The notes: a model not told the origin generated them from the letters alone. Positions 1 to 12,839 are shown, counted from the stretch's first letter. The stretch: DNA of 64,000 bases from Nemophila menziesii (GCA_029959085.1 JARWIR010000051.1:1488001-1552000); one strand, 5' to 3'. Made by a program: numbers and translations.

Positions 1-748
1 ATGATATATGTCACCCCTTTTTATGTCACCCTTTTATCACCCTTCTATATATATGTATTGATTTCCTTGAATAAAAGATAGAGAAAAATTAAATAGGATA
101 GAGAAACCAATTCATTGGTACATGTATGCATACACATAGGAGGTGATAAAACTTAGGACTGCACAGGTTTGACCCAAAACCCGCGCATCCGAGCTACCCG
201 ACCCAATCCTACCCGAAGTAAACCGAACCGAAGTCATATCCGATCCGCTAGGGTTTTTTTATATTTTTTTTTACATTTTGGATCGGATACCGGATTGGGC
301 TGAGCCCAAATCTCGGATATCCAATCCGATCCGATAAATTGGGCCAGAGTCTAATTTTTTTTTTTTTTTTTATATAACCCAACAAAAGATATGGCCTTTG
401 GCCTTTTAATCACGTGAAAGGTCAAGCGTACTTTGTACGCCACTCTCATTCTCATTCTCTCTCTCAAAAGTGGTCTGACCTCTGATTTTCTCCATCTCTC
501 TCTCACGTAAACCCTAAGCCATAGCCTCCAACATGTCTCTTCTTCTCCATTTCAGTCTAATCCCGCCGGTAAAACAGGGCGGGAGAGTAAGCCGCATTAA
601 ATACCCTCACCTAAATAAGTGGGTCGCATTTATTATCCTTCTGATTGCTCTGTTCAATAGCTACCGTGGTTGATATACTAAACCATGGTTTAGGTGTTGT
701 GGGGTTTAGTTGCTTGGATACTGATTAAAATGGAGGTTAGAAGAGGCC

Positions 749-756
749 TATAAAAG
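749..756 (+). promoter_or_regulatory. TATA box of the hAT transposase gene
   Basis: TATAAAAG lies about 310 bases upstream of the transposase start codon. A CAG|GTAA donor at 796/797 and a TTGCAG acceptor ending at 1060 suggest a 5' UTR intron between the TATA box and the ATG. This is positional inference only. Confidence 0.5.
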
Positions 757-1064
757 GCTCGACTATGGTTATGTAATTTCAAAAACCCCTTTTCAGGTAA
801 TTTTTAATTTGAAACCCTAATCTTTGATTTTATTTAATACGCTGGTTTTGTAAATCGATTCATTATTCTCTGAGTTAGTTCTGATTTTTGAATGTTGTTT
901 TATTTCATGAATTCGTAAATACGAGGAGGAATATGAGTTTGGTTGCTTAATCCTTTGATTTATAATACAATTTCAGGTAAATAATACTAGAATATTTATT
1001 TTTTCAGTTACAAATTGATTCATGTTTACTTTCTAATAAGTTGTTGTTTCTGTGTTGCAGATTT

Positions 1065-3252
1065 ATGATGGACACTGATATTGAGAAGCAGTTAGAAATT
1101 GAACTTACACCTCCAACTCAAACTCAAAATCAAACTCAGGGTACATCTCCTAACCCTACACATCCACCCCCATCAGGTAACAAACCACCAGTAGCTAAGA
1201 AAACCAAAATCATAGATGATTGTTGGACTGTCTTTGAACCATACTTTGATGAATTAAATGTTAGGAGAGGGATGTGTAAATATTGTGAAGTAACTTATGC
1301 AGCAGATTCTAAAAGACATGGTACTTCTAATATGCTAAATCATGTTAATCATAGGAGATGTAAAAAATATCCTTTCTATCCTCCTCCTGAGGATGGTCAA
1401 ACTGAACTTATGTTTTCAAAAAATGTGGGTGTTGTGACTTATACTTTTTCTGTTGAAGAATGTACCAAAGCCTTAGCTGAAATGGTAATTCTAGATGAGT
1501 TGTCCTTTAGGTTTGTGGAGGGCATTGGTTTTAAACGTTTCTGTAATGTTATGCAACCTAAATATGTGAAAATACCCTCTAGGATGACAATTATGAGGAA
1601 ATGTATGTCCCTTTATGCCGAGGAAAAGATTAAGTTAAAAAAATTAATGAAGGGTTTGCGAATTAGTATGACCACTGATTGTTGGACTTCAAACCAAAAT
1701 TTAAATTATATGTGTTTAACAGCACATTTTATAGACTCGGAATGGAAATTACAAAAAAGGATTATAGGATTTTGTATGGTAGAGGATCATAAAGGCGAAA
1801 CCATAGGTAAAGTTGTTGAAACTATTCTTAGGGATTGGGAACTTGATTCTTATTTAACATTAACAGTTGATAATGCCTCTTCTAACACTGTTACGATTAA
1901 GTACTTGATTAAAGCCTCAGGAACTAAACCAAAAACCATCTTGAATCATGAATTTCTCCATGTGAGGTGTTGCGCTCATATATTGAATTTGATTGTGCGA
2001 GAAGGTATGCTTGAATTAGATTACTCAATTAAAAATATTCGTGAGGCCGTGAGGTATGTAAGGTCTTCTCCAGCTCGTACTACTTCATTCAAAGATACTA
2101 TGCACACTTGTAGTATTAAGTCTAAGGCCCTTTTAAGTCTTGATGTGCCCACTAGATGGAACTCCACTTACAAAATGCTTGAATCTGCTATTAAGTTTGA
2201 GACTGTGTTTGATTTGATGAGTGAACATGATGAAAATTATAAGACATTCTTTACTTCTGAATCTTTTAGACCCTTACCTACCTTTATTGATTGGCAAAAT
2301 GCTTGTTGCTTTGTTGAGTTTCTGAAATTGTTTTATGACTCCACAAAAAAGTTTTCTGGAACTTTATTTGTTACTACAAATCTTTTCTTTGATGAAATTG
2401 TTATTATATGGGAGAAAATTGAAGAGTTATGCAACTCTGATAATGAGGTTTTAAAAGCGATGGCTTTAAAAATGAAGACTAAGTTTCTGAAATATTGGGG
2501 AATAAAAAGTATAAACATACTACTGTATGTTGCAGTTGTACTAGATCCTAGGAAGAAATTGCAGTATTTGACTTGTTACTTCAGTTTTATGTATACTCCT
2601 ACACAGGCTACTCAATTACTTGCAAAGGTTAGTGATGCATTAACAAGGATTTTTGCAGTTTATAATGATACAGCTGCTCCTAGTACTGGTACTTCAACCA
2701 GTTCTGGTCCTGAAGTGGCTACAAATCAGTCATTGCTTGGGTGTAGGTTCCAATCCTTTATGGCTGAAAAAAATAGTTCAAAAGGGAATGAACTTGAAAG
2801 GTATCTTAAGGAAGATGTTGAGGAAATGACACATTCATTTGATATTCTTACTTGGTGGAAATCAAATACTATGAGGTTTAAGTGCTTGTCTGAAATGGCA
2901 AGGCATGTATTGGCTGTCCCTGTTTCAACAGTTGCATCAGAATCTGCCTTTTCCACAAGTGGAAGGGTTCTTGATCAGTTTAGAAGCTCTTTATCTCCTT
3001 CAACAGTTGAGGCTCTGATTTGTACACAAAATTGGTTAAAGTATTCACTACCTATTGATCTTAATTGCTCTAAAGATTTAGTTGAACATTTGGAAGCTGA
3101 ATTAGGTAATAAACTGTTTTTTGTTACCTGGAAATTTATTTTAAATGTTAGTCCCTAACTAACTAGTATATTATTTCATCTATTTTGCAGGTTATGCAGG
3201 CTTGGATGAGTTAAGTGTGACTTCAATAGAGTCCACTACAACTGATTTGTAG
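1065..3252 (+). CDS. hAT transposase, BED finger and hAT dimerisation domain (join 1065-3105, 3191-3252)
   Basis: Transposase of the Ac/Daysleeper/RICESLEEPER type, expected to bind and cut the element ends in the nucleus. I start at the ATG at 1065, just after a TTGCAG acceptor at 1060. Upstream in-frame codons belong to the putative 5' UTR intron. The frame is open to 3158, but an intron from 3106 (GTAATA) to 3190 (TTTGCAG) gives an in-phase second exon ending at TAG 3250-3252, for about 700 aa. A BED-type zinc finger (CKYC ... NHVNHRRC) lies near residues 45-100. The RNase H-fold catalytic candidates are D205 (TTDCWTS), D269 (TVDNAS) and E626 (ASESAFS). A CCAH motif follows the second Asp, and the C-terminal dimerisation block (FDILTWW ... 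ASESAFSTSGRVL) is complete. I see no internal stop, so it may still encode active protein. Splicing at the 3' end is inferred. Confidence 0.88.
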
Positions 3253-4208
3253 CCCATAACCTAAGGTATAAAGGCTATCTATTTTAATCCACAACCTACT
3301 GTATTTTACATTACAATATTGACTTTGCATCTCCCATTCAAATCCAATTGTAGATGATTACTTAATACATAATACATATTGAAATTAACTTGTATGATAC
3401 AATTGTACAACAAAGGATTGAATGGTTGAGTTGGCAACAATATTTGATGTGTTTATGGTTAATTGCGAGATTAAATAACTGTCCCTTGTCCCTAAGTTTT
3501 AAATGGCCAATGATGAAAGTAATCTGAGGCTAATTCTAATGATCCTCTCCTCCTTTGTATTTTGTAGTGACAATTTGCAGGAAATATAACACTTTTGGGC
3601 TTTTGGATGCAAACATTTCAAGGATATGCACCCAATTCTGTACAAGTATGCTACTTTGCACAGGAGAGGTTGCAATTTTGATATTTCACATTACCTACTA
3701 TGAATCTTGAAATGTATTGTAATCACTATAAAGTTAAGCTTGGTTGTAAATTGTAATTCATTTGAGTTGCTTGTTTCAGAATTTGTGATTCATTTGAGTT
3801 GTAATTGAGACTATAGACTTGTAATTGCTTTGGTTTTGGTTTGTACTTTGTATTATTGGTTCTGCAGATTGTCATTTTTTGAACCTTACTATATTTGGTA
3901 AGGTTATATTTTGAGAAAGTTACTACAAATGGAAAATTTAACTTTGAATTGGAGATTTTTTTTTATTTTTGCTTGTTGACTTTTTATTGACCAAAATCCG
4001 AACCCAACCCAAATCCGACCCAAACCGAAATGACCCAACCCGTAATATCTAATTAAAATTTATAGGGTTAGGGTTTTAATTATGCAAATCCGAGTAACTC
4101 GGATTGGGTAAAGGGTTTAGCACTTCGGGTCGGTTAACCGACCCGTGTGCACCCCTAGATAAAAGGGTGATACAAAAAGGGTGACAAATATCATTACTCT
4201 ATGGTATT

Positions 4209-5612
4209 TGGGGCCTAAGCTGCCTTAAATTTTCCAACAACCATACTTTCACCTTTATAAAAAACTAAAAAGAAAAAGAAATTAATAAACTTTGGCCCTT
4301 CAATTTTTTTCAAAACCCTTTCCTTAACCTTCTTAAATATAAAATTCTGGTTTTGTTACTGTCATTTAAATTACAAAAGTGATCTCCAAGACTTTATAGG
4401 TCAATCACCCATATCTATTGATAATTAAAATATTAATTTACATATCATAAATATAAACAAAGAGTTAACAGACTCGTTTTTTTATGAACGGGTTCGAACA
4501 AACATTTTTGTTCGTTTAAACAAGTTTTTTACCGAACCGATTTCGAATTGGTCGCGAATGGCTTATTTAATTTACAACGTATAGTAATGAATTATAAATT
4601 AAATATATACAAAAGAATTAGATGCAATATTGAAACGTTAACAAATTAGTTAAAGTAGAGAAGTTATTGAAACAATACCATGAATAGGGATTTGAAAACT
4701 AAAAAATTGTTAAAATAATTTATTTTTTGGAAATTAATAATTTAAAAGAAAGTAAGTACTTAATCCTCAATTCAATCTAAAATTGGAAAAATATTGACCA
4801 GCCACAAATATATACTATGCACTATCAAATCACTTCCAAATTTAATCAATCAATCTGTAGATATATCAGCATCTAATCCAATTTACCGCATAAATATGTG
4901 ATAAACTTGCAACGTAAGGTCTGATTTTTGAACAAAAGAAAACAAGTTGAGAAAAGGAAAAAAAGGCAAAGTAGGTAAATTGCATTTTACTTGAGATCAA
5001 TTTTGACAATTGAAGTAATAGAATCTGTCATTTTCATCCTCATTGCAATTAACACGGACTCAATGTCTCAATCTATTCTTTTACCTAAATGTATAATTCT
5101 TCTGGAAGTTGAGATGAGCCTAGTCCAGCTTGGACAACGTCCAACCGTTGTGGTATTACTGTAATTAAATGAATCTAAAAGGTCAATTTAAAAACTTTAC
5201 AACCGAGCCGCGTGTACATTCTGCTATCTAAGCTGTACCCTGTCTATTGTTAGTTGCCCTCTACTAAAAAGAGATTCCATCCATTTTCGTAATTTCAAAG
5301 ACTTTTCATGGAAATCAATTTGCAAAGCCTTCCTTTTTTGACAGAAACTTCATAAAGATTAAAATAATGATTTATTGCTTTTATTTACTCGAATTTTGTC
5401 AATATTTATTTTTTGTATAGTTTATTGTTAGAAATAAAACCACTTTCCTTTAAAAAAAAAACAAAATAAAATAGCAAATTTTATTTTTAAGCTAAATATT
5501 TTAAAACATTTATTACAGGTCAAACTTGTTCAAAATGCTTATTCGTAATCAATTTCACTAAAGAAAATTTCGTAGATTTTAAAAATAATTTCGACACTTT
5601 AAATAAAATTAC
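4209..5612. other. AT-rich intergenic stretch without recognisable gene
   Basis: About 1.4 kb of AT-rich sequence with many stops in all frames. I see no domain-bearing frame, terminal repeats or RNA gene here. Confidence 0.6.
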
Positions 5613-5621
5613 TAGTTTATA

Positions 5622-5813
5622 GAGTAAAGATATATATCACCCCTTTTTGCTTCACCCATGTATCACCTTCTATGTGGAGGTTTTAAACACCAATAAAAAC
5701 GTTTATCTCTCTTAAATGATCATTTTCTCTTTCCTTTGTTTAACGCCACATAAGATGACACATAGGAGGTGATAAATGGGTGAAACAAAAAAAGGTGATA
5801 TATAGCAATGCTC
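5622..5813. mobile_element. Mutator-like MITE, intact 192-bp copy with 9-bp TSD
   Basis: The element begins GAGTAAAGATATATATCACC. The reverse complement of its right end is GAGCATTGCTATATATCACC, giving a terminal inverted repeat of more than 20 bases. It is flanked by identical 9-bp repeats TAGTTTATA at 5613-5621 and 5814-5822. It has no coding capacity. The segment CACATAGGAGGTGATAAA near its right end matches the site where the hAT element entered the relative at 1-4199. It lies about 360 bp upstream of the diacylglycerol kinase start codon and may belong to that gene's distal promoter region. Confidence 0.88.
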
Positions 5814-5822
5814 TAGTTTATA

Positions 5823-6177
5823 ATGCGGTTAAATAAGGATATAGTTTATTTAAAATGTTTAAATAATTTTTAAAAATTTATAAAATATCTTATAAAATTA
5901 GTAAAAATATTTAACCTAAAAATAATTTTTTTCCAATAAATCCTAAAAATAGCAGTTGCTCAAAACAAAAATTAAATTACATTCAGAAAAGTCCGAGTCT
6001 AAAATATTGGGTATTAAAGTAAGATATGAAGAAGTAGTTGTACTAGTAAGAGCAAAATTTGGAAATACAAAAGCAATCATGGTTTAAAAAGAATCTAACT
6101 CCCTCTCCCTTCTCTCTCTTAATTCATATTGTCTGTAACACAGTAACTGTTCCTCCGACAAGGGGTAAATTCGTAAA
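5823..6177 (+). promoter_or_regulatory. Promoter and 5' UTR region of the diacylglycerol kinase gene
   Basis: This is the stretch between the MITE and the DGK start codon. It is AT-rich and then becomes pyrimidine-rich (CTCCCTCTCCCTTCTCTCTC, about 6100-6119), as is common in plant 5' leaders. I see no convincing TATA box at a fixed distance, so the start of transcription is not assigned. Confidence 0.45.
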
Positions 6178-8539
6178 ATGGGGTCGTCAACGGCGGCAGA
6201 TACGTCATCAGGGAGGTCGTCGTTAATGGACTCCATTAGAGGATGTACTCTTGGAGGGATCAGAATTCGAAGAGAAGATTTACATAAGAAGATAACTATA
6301 CCCGAGTACTTAAGGGTTGCGATGCGAGAAGCCATTACAGCCAAAGACATCGATTCACCCTCCGTTAAGCGTCTCTTTGACGACTCGGCTAACTCAGCCG
6401 CCACTACTGACCAGCCTCAACCACCTGAAGCTCCTCTTATTGTTTTTATTAATTCTAAAAGTGGTGGCCGTCATGGTCCTCAGCTTATGCTCCGCCTTCA
6501 GTCTCTCATGGGACCTGAACAGGTCTCTTTCTCTCTCATCGCCTCTTTTAATTGACTGTATCTTCATAACATCTCTTGCTGTAAAGGTTGTACCTTGATT
6601 TGTGGAATGATTTTTTTTTGTGCATTGTCGGATTGTACTTTACGCTACTAAAGTCGTACCTTATAGTTCTTTCAGAAAGCTTCGATTTTTACAGTTTACT
6701 ATTCACCCAACTGTTCAAAGATTGTATCTTATTGTGCTTAACTATGTTGCAACTAAATCTTTGTTTTTTTTAAGATGTACCTCATGCTGTAAAGGTTGTA
6801 CATTATATTATATATATCTGTGTGTTTGTATCTGTTAGGTATCAATTATTAAAGGAAAGCTTATATCCTAAGTTAATTTATCGTGAAAGATCATGTGATC
6901 TTGTTGTGTCTGACTCTAAATATGTTATCAGGTGTTTGATCTATTAGCTGTGAAGCCTCATGAATTTGTTCAATACGGACTAGGTTGCTTAGAGAAATAC
7001 GCTGCTTTAGGTGACACTTGTGCAAAAGAGACACGTGAGAAGCTAAGAATTGTAGTAGCAGGAGGTGACGGTACAGTAGGGTGGGTCCTAGGTTGTCTCG
7101 GTGACCTACACAAACAACATAGAGATCCGGTCCCACCAACTGGAATTATACCACTTGGTACAGGAAATGATTTATCAAGAAGTTTCGGTTGGGATGGATC
7201 TTTCCCTTTTTTATGGAAATCAGCCATAAAAAAAACTCTTAACAAAGTCACTGGTGGGCCCACTTGCCGTCTCGATAGTTGGAATCTCACTTTAACTATG
7301 CCAGGTGGAGATGATCTCGAAAGACCTTATTCTCTTAAATCAACCGAAGCAAAATCTATCGAACAGGTCAAGTTTTTTCCTATCTCACAATCTTTACACT
7401 CACTTAACACTTTGTTATTTAACTACAGGAATTAGAGGTGAAAATGGAGTTACCCGAAAAAGTGTCTTTTTACGAAGGAGTCTTTTATAACTACTTTAGC
7501 ATAGGTGCGTCACATTAAATAAAATTAATTAATATTAATATTTAATATTTAATTTGTTAATACAGGAATGGATGCTCAGGTAGCTTATGGATTCCATCAT
7601 CTCCGTAATGAAAAACCTTACCTTGCTCAAGGACCTATTTCAAATAAGGTTTGATAAATTCTTAATTTTATTTAAGGTTTTAAGTAAGAAACTAAGTTTA
7701 TTTGTGGTGTTATAGTTAATATATGGAGGATATAGTTGTATGCAAGGATGGTTCTTTACACCTTGTGCAAGTGTTCCAAGTTTAAGGTAAAACAAATAAA
7801 TTTTCATGTTTCATTCTTTTGAATACATGAGAGAGCCACTTTGGACTCGGAGTAAATGACTCCAATGAGATTCGATCCCAGGACCTCTTGGTCTCTGCGG
7901 AGTAACCTAACCACTAGGCCAACTATCGATCTCATGTTTCATTTCTAAATTCCAATTTAATTTTGCAGGGGTTTAAAGAACATTCTTAAATTGCATGTTA
8001 AGAAAGTTAATTGCTCAGATTGGGAGCAAATCTCTATTCCTTCAAGGTTGGTTCATCTAAATTTTCTGATAATATTTGAACCTTAAAACTAAAACATTTG
8101 TCCAATTTTAGTGTAAGGTCTATAGTTGCGCTAAATCTTCCTAGTTACGGAAGTGGAAGAAAGCCTTGGGGTAAACTAAAACCAGAGTATCTCGAAAAGG
8201 TATAATTTTGATTTGTTACTAAATTCATTCGTTCTATTTTAACTTAAACAATTTTTTTTGTAGAGAGGTTTTGTGGAGGCACATTCAGACGATGGATTTA
8301 TAGAAATATTTGGGTTAAAACATGGATGGCACGCTTCTTTAGTAATGGCTGAAGTAATCTCAGCCATACATATTGCGCAAGCATCTGCGATTAAGTTTGA
8401 ATTAAGAGGAGGAGAATGGACAAATGCGTATATGCAAATGGATGGTGAACCATGGGAACAACCTATAAACAATGATCACTCTACGTTTGTGGAAATAAAG
8501 AGGGTTCCGTTTCAATCGATTATGGTTAATGGAGAATAA
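6178..8539 (+). CDS. DGK: Plant diacylglycerol kinase, cluster II type (8 exons)
   Basis: Enzyme that phosphorylates diacylglycerol with ATP to make phosphatidic acid in lipid signalling. I join 6178-6522, 6932-7366, 7429-7504, 7566-7648, 7716-7786, 7969-8046, 8112-8199 and 8264-8539. All introns are GT-AG and the phases agree, giving about 483 aa, close to the usual length of plant DGKs without C1 domains (Arabidopsis DGK3/4/7 group). The catalytic domain starts near residue 86 (PLIVFINSKSGG), with the glycine-rich ATP-binding motif GGDGTVGW at 159-166 and LGTGNDLSR at 190-198. The accessory domain follows from about residue 261 and includes GMDAQVAYGFH (286-296). The N-terminus has the ESIRGC-like SIRGC block and the PEYLR motif of the cluster. 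No transmembrane or C1 region is seen, so the protein should be soluble or peripheral. I see no frameshift. Intron 5 carries a minus-strand SINE. Confidence 0.93.
7816..7931 (-). mobile_element. Short SINE inserted in DGK intron 5
   Basis: Read on the minus strand it starts with a tRNA-like A box (GGCCTAGTGGTTAGG), followed about 35 bases later by a B-box-like GGGATCGAATCTC. The same 12-bp string TCATGTTTCATT flanks it at 7804-7815 and 7932-7943, which I read as the target-site duplication. The family is shorter than, and different from, the SINEs at 33512 and 39875. The exon phase on either side is undisturbed. Confidence 0.75.
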
Positions 8540-10177
8540 TAAAATCTCATTTGTTTTTTTTGTTCCTTCTTTATGTTGTGTTGTGATATAGGGGTATTGT
8601 TATTTATGTATATCATTTTTAACTGCTTCTTAATTGTTTATATTGTTATTGTAATTACCAGCTGGTAGTTAGTTGATGGCTACTGGGTGTTGTGTAATTT
8701 TAACTTTAAATGATTTGCAACATGTAGTATGTATGTGTATGCATTTCTTTTTGAAACTAATATCAAGAAGGCACATTGTGTGTGGGATTTATATTAACAA
8801 GTTAAATTATTTTTTTGTTGATTTTTATATGTAACGAGTTTTTCATACTATTGCAAAGGATTTCTGCTGTTATTATGACAGGCTATATTTGGAGCTTTCA
8901 CATCTTTTTGCTTGAACTTTTATTTTATGACTGGAGACACCATTATTGGCATCATAAAATTATATTAGAAATGTGAATTCTAAAATTTAGCCAATTTTGG
9001 TGAAATTCACATTAGCGTTTAAAAGACTAGCTAGCTGAATAGGGCATGTATTTTGCCAGTCATATTCTTAAGTACCTAATCTTTTACCAAATTCTTGTCT
9101 CTCTGTAGAGAAAGAAAATAGAATTACATACTTCGGAAACATAGTAAATATTACTAACGATAATACAAATAATACGATCACTAATACTAAAATTGTTTGT
9201 TAAAGAGTTCATGATGGATTGACATCGTTTGTCCTTTAGTCCAAAAAAAGAAAAAAAAAATTCCTAACAAGAAGAGACACTTTAAAAATTTTAAGAGTTC
9301 CGGTTTCAATTGGATTATCTGCTGTAATATTTCATACTTGAATTTATCAACTGACATGTATTGATATCTATTGTAGCTGTAGATTGCTTGAATGTCATTA
9401 GTTTTGATGGAAAGTAAAACCACACAACTATTTTCCAAGGATAATTAAAAATGATATACTCAATATTTTTCATTTCATTTTTACAAATACTACGGTAATT
9501 ATGGTGTTAACACAAGAGAATTTGAAAGTAAACAACAAGGAGTTTATTAAAAATTCCATTTTATTCAAGATATCAAAGAATCAAGTTTCATAAATTGCCA
9601 ACCATCTTAAAACCCGTCAATAAGGCCCATCTATGCAAATTGGGAAAGGTACGAATACTGAGGTTAAGATCATTCAAAATATAATAATGTTGGGTTTGAG
9701 TCATGTAAGTCTATTAGCCTTCAAGTTGTAAAGGATATGGAATCTCCATCGGTTGTAGCTAGTGAAATAGAGATTTTAAAGAAGAATGAACCAACAAAAG
9801 TGAATTTATCCCTAGTACTATTCATATTAAATAAATTATTTCTACATCTATATGTATTTTCAATAAACCTTAGATCAGTGAATTATTACCAGACAAGGGT
9901 TGAGATCTACATCCTTCACTCTAGTTTCTCTTTCTCTAGGAGGCATATTCATTCAAATCTAGTATGGAATCTGTGTCGATTTTAGAAAATGAATAAAGTT
10001 TCGTAAAAGAAGAAACAAAATGACCAAAAAAGATTTTCGCTGTGCGGATCTGTGAGGAGGAGGAGTGAAAAAGTATAGAGGAGAAGATTAGACCAGACAA
10101 TAAAATTTGTGAATTCTTCGTGTTAACAATTACTAACAAGCACATCTTTGTAAAAAAATTTATACAGAAAACACTTG
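8540..10177. other. DGK 3' UTR and AT-rich spacer
   Basis: The first 200-300 bases are probably the DGK 3' UTR (T-rich, several AATAAA-like strings, for example just after the stop codon). The remainder has no frame with recognisable domains, no terminal repeats and no RNA gene that I can support. Confidence 0.55.
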
Positions 10178-12830
10178 TTGAATATTTTTTTCATTTTTTT
10201 GCATACATTTGAGGCTTAAAAGCCGAAATTGATTACATAAAATCGACTACTCCTTCAAAGAGGGTCTAAAACTAATCTAGGAATTGCACAACCACTATTA
10301 TCACTAGTTATATTCCGCCACAGGTAATCCGGAGGATTTTCCAATACACAAGGACCTTCAATCAAGTCCACACCTTCTTTAGGTAATAGATCCGCATATG
10401 TGCTTGCTTCATGATAAATGGCTAGTAATTCAATTCCCGGATATCTCTTTAACAACTCGCTACACTCCCGTCTGGTATGACAATTCCAATTCTTAGAACT
10501 AACACCGCCCTTCACTAGCGCGTGAAGTTCTCTCGAATCAGTGTCGACATACACTTCCCTTAATGCCCCGACTAATTACCCATCTCAATCAGTAATGTAG
10601 AGCTAGTACTTCTGAAAAGAAAGCCGATTCACCACACATGGTCCAGAGAACCCAACTATAAAGGCTCCGTCCTCGTCTCTTAATATCCCACCTATACCCG
10701 CCTTGTTCCTCACTACATCATAGCACCCATCAATATTCAACTTTAATTTACCTTTCGGCTTTACCCACTTTATTAGCTGACTCTTTGAAACCTTTATAAT
10801 ATATTGTTTAGGCAACATCTTGGTTGTCATTGCTGCATTGCGAACTTCAATTAGTGTTGCTTCCCCCACTGAATTAGCTCCAAAAGCCCAAGCAGCTCCC
10901 TGTATAAAGGCACCCTGGTTGTCCGTAATAATGGTAGCCAAAGAGGCAATATTATTGCTATCAAAGAAAGATGCATCAGATGAGGTAAAAATAGTTTTAG
11001 GGCAAGTGTTATCCTTCCAACTAGTATCTTTGTTTTTATTCTTTGGCATGCCAATATCAGTTATTTTAGTTTTTTCTTTATTGTGTGTTTGTATTTTTAC
11101 GTTCATTTCTTCTTCTGTATCTTCATTTATTCCAAGGGGGTCTTTCAAAATTCCTCAAACGCTCATTTAGCTCTAATCATAGTATTATAAAGGTTGATTT
11201 TTTATTTTCAAAAAGGATTTTAATTTTATCCTTCCAAATAAACCAAGCAATTGCAACTGCTAATTCAATGTGACTATTTTGATTTTACTTTTTTTTTTTT
11301 TTAGCTAATTCAAAGAGATGGATGATCCACTCTTTCATTCTATCTCAGGCTTGCGTATCTGGTTTCATTCCAATTTGGGAGCACAACCAAACTTATGTTT
11401 CCCAATAGTTAAATATCAAGTGTTTAATTGTTTCAGTGTGATTGTTGCATATACTACAAAAGTTGTTGTTAGCCATATGTCTTTTTGCTTTGTTTAATTC
11501 TGTAGGTATTGAGTTTTTATCCGCTCTCTATAAAATGTTATCAAGTTTTGGTGGACCTTTTATGTTCCAAATCATTTTCCAAACCTTCTTGTTTGTTCAT
11601 TGTGAGCCTGGAGGTTTTTGTCCTTCTCTTCTTTTATCCTCAAGTTGTGGTTTTGGTTTTATAGTTGAGTATATTCTTTTTGTTGTACTTTTCCATCTGG
11701 AACAAGATTCCAATAAGGGGAATCATTTGAGCAATTAACACGAGTCATAATATTGATAATTTTTTCAGCTATATTTTCATCAAAAGTGTTATATATAAGT
11801 TCTTTGTTCCAAATAGTTGTGTTATGATAACATATTTGTTCAACTTTAGTGAGTGTGCATTCAAATAGTTTATTTATGTTCTTTACCCCTATTATCCAAA
11901 CTTGACTCCAAATGTTAATACTTTTACTATTACCCAAGCTCTACTTTAGATCTTTAAGGAAGGTATGTCTACCCTCAAGTAAGCTTCTAAATCTCCAAGA
12001 TGGATGGTACCCAATTGTGCTTCGAAAAAGAATATCTTATTATAACATACCACTTTAAGGATTTTTCTAACAAGGAGTTTGGTTTTTGAATTAGTTTTCA
12101 AGCATTTGAAGCATGGAGGCTTAGGTTTTGAATTTGTGCTTCTTTAAAACCAAGTCCCCCTGCATATTTTTCTAAGGGTTAGGTCTTTCTATTTAATCCA
12201 ATGGTGTTCATTTTTGTTATACTTATCCACCAACATTGGGATATTAAGGAAGTAATTTTTTCGCAAATATATGTTAGGATTAAGATGGAAACCATGGTAT
12301 AGGCTGATATAACATTTAAGACAACTTTGATCATGTTTTTCTTTTCCCGGTTCAGATAGAAATTTAGTGCTCCAGTTATCTATTTCATTGGAAAAAAATT
12401 CAAAGATCCCATTCAAGGCTTTTAAGTTTGATCTCCCCCAGTCCGATGGGATACCTACGTATTCACCAAGAGTTTTTAATTTGTTCATGTTGAGGATAGT
12501 AGTTAATTTAGAGATGAGATCAGTTGGGGTATTTTTGTAATACATTATACCACTTTTGTTGAGATTTATCACTTGTCCTAAGGCATGACTATATTGATGG
12601 AGTGTTTGTTTAAATTGATATACCCTTTCTTCTTCAAAAATAAAGAAGAGACTACCATCTGCAAATAAAATGTGGTTTATACTTGGACAATTTCTAGCTA
12701 GTGTGATTCTCTTGATGAGTTGTTTATTCATTTTTCCTTTAAGCATACAAGATAAGGCTTGTGTGATTATGAAATATAGAAAGGGAGATAAGGGGTCTAT
12801 TCACGTTAAGTACTTACGTAGTAGATTAAG
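10178..12830 (-). pseudogene. Decayed, 5'-truncated L1-type LINE (RT, zf-RVT and RNase H pieces)
   Basis: Minus-strand pieces in the order expected of plant LINE ORF2. An RT segment lies at 12189-12746 (NHILFADG, so the FADD catalytic motif reads FADG, then a KxLGEYVGIP motif). A linker resembling the post-RT region lies at 11659-11937 (IWSQVW ... NCSNDSPYW). RNase H-like segments lie at 10603-11148 (KLKLNIDGCYD, GIGGILRDEDG) and 10255-10554 (DSRELHALV). The frames are shifted relative to each other and interrupted by stops. T-runs at 10180-10200 would be the poly(A) end. I found no convincing target duplication. Within 10603-11148 there are two RNase H-like starts in tandem (SSDASFFDS and LNIDGCYD), so a partial internal duplication is possible. 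Confidence 0.75.
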
Positions 12831-12839
12831 AAAAAAATA

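Larger units (their letters stand above)
153..4157 (+). mobile_element. hAT-superfamily DNA transposon, about 4.0 kb, apparently autonomous
   Basis: The left end starts TTAGGACTGCACAGGTTTGA. The reverse complement of the right end starts TAGGGGTGCACACGGGTCGG, so the short inverted repeats share a TAGGnnTGCACAnGG core. The flanks are GATAAAAC (145-152) and GATAAAAG (4158-4165), an 8-bp TSD with one mismatch, as expected for hAT. Both subterminal regions (about 165-345 and 3990-4150) are rich in CCGA/CCCGACC and TCGGAT motifs on both strands, a usual feature of transposase-binding ends. The element carries one transposase gene (1065-3252). It sits inside a MITE; the paralogous MITE at 5622-5813 preserves the uninterrupted sequence. 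Confidence 0.9.
1..4199. mobile_element. Mutator-like MITE (left end cut by window edge), split by a hAT element
   Basis: Positions 1-152 and about 4158-4199 are the two parts of one small terminal-inverted-repeat element. The left end reads GATATATGTCACCCC from position 3. The reverse complement of 4160-4199 reads GAGTAATGATATTTGTCACC and continues to match the left end for about 37 bases. The first bases of the element lie outside the window. The copies at 5622-5813, 30039-30219 and 44608-44784 have similar ends and 9-bp target duplications, which points to the Mutator superfamily. The right-hand duplication here should be 4200-4208 (TATGGTATT); its partner is not visible. The hAT element 153-4157 interrupts it just inside the right terminal repeat. 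Confidence 0.75.

Noticed and set aside
7816..7931. An alternative exon within DGK intron 5
   Set aside because: The insertion has SINE boxes and a target duplication, and the flanking exons join in phase without it.
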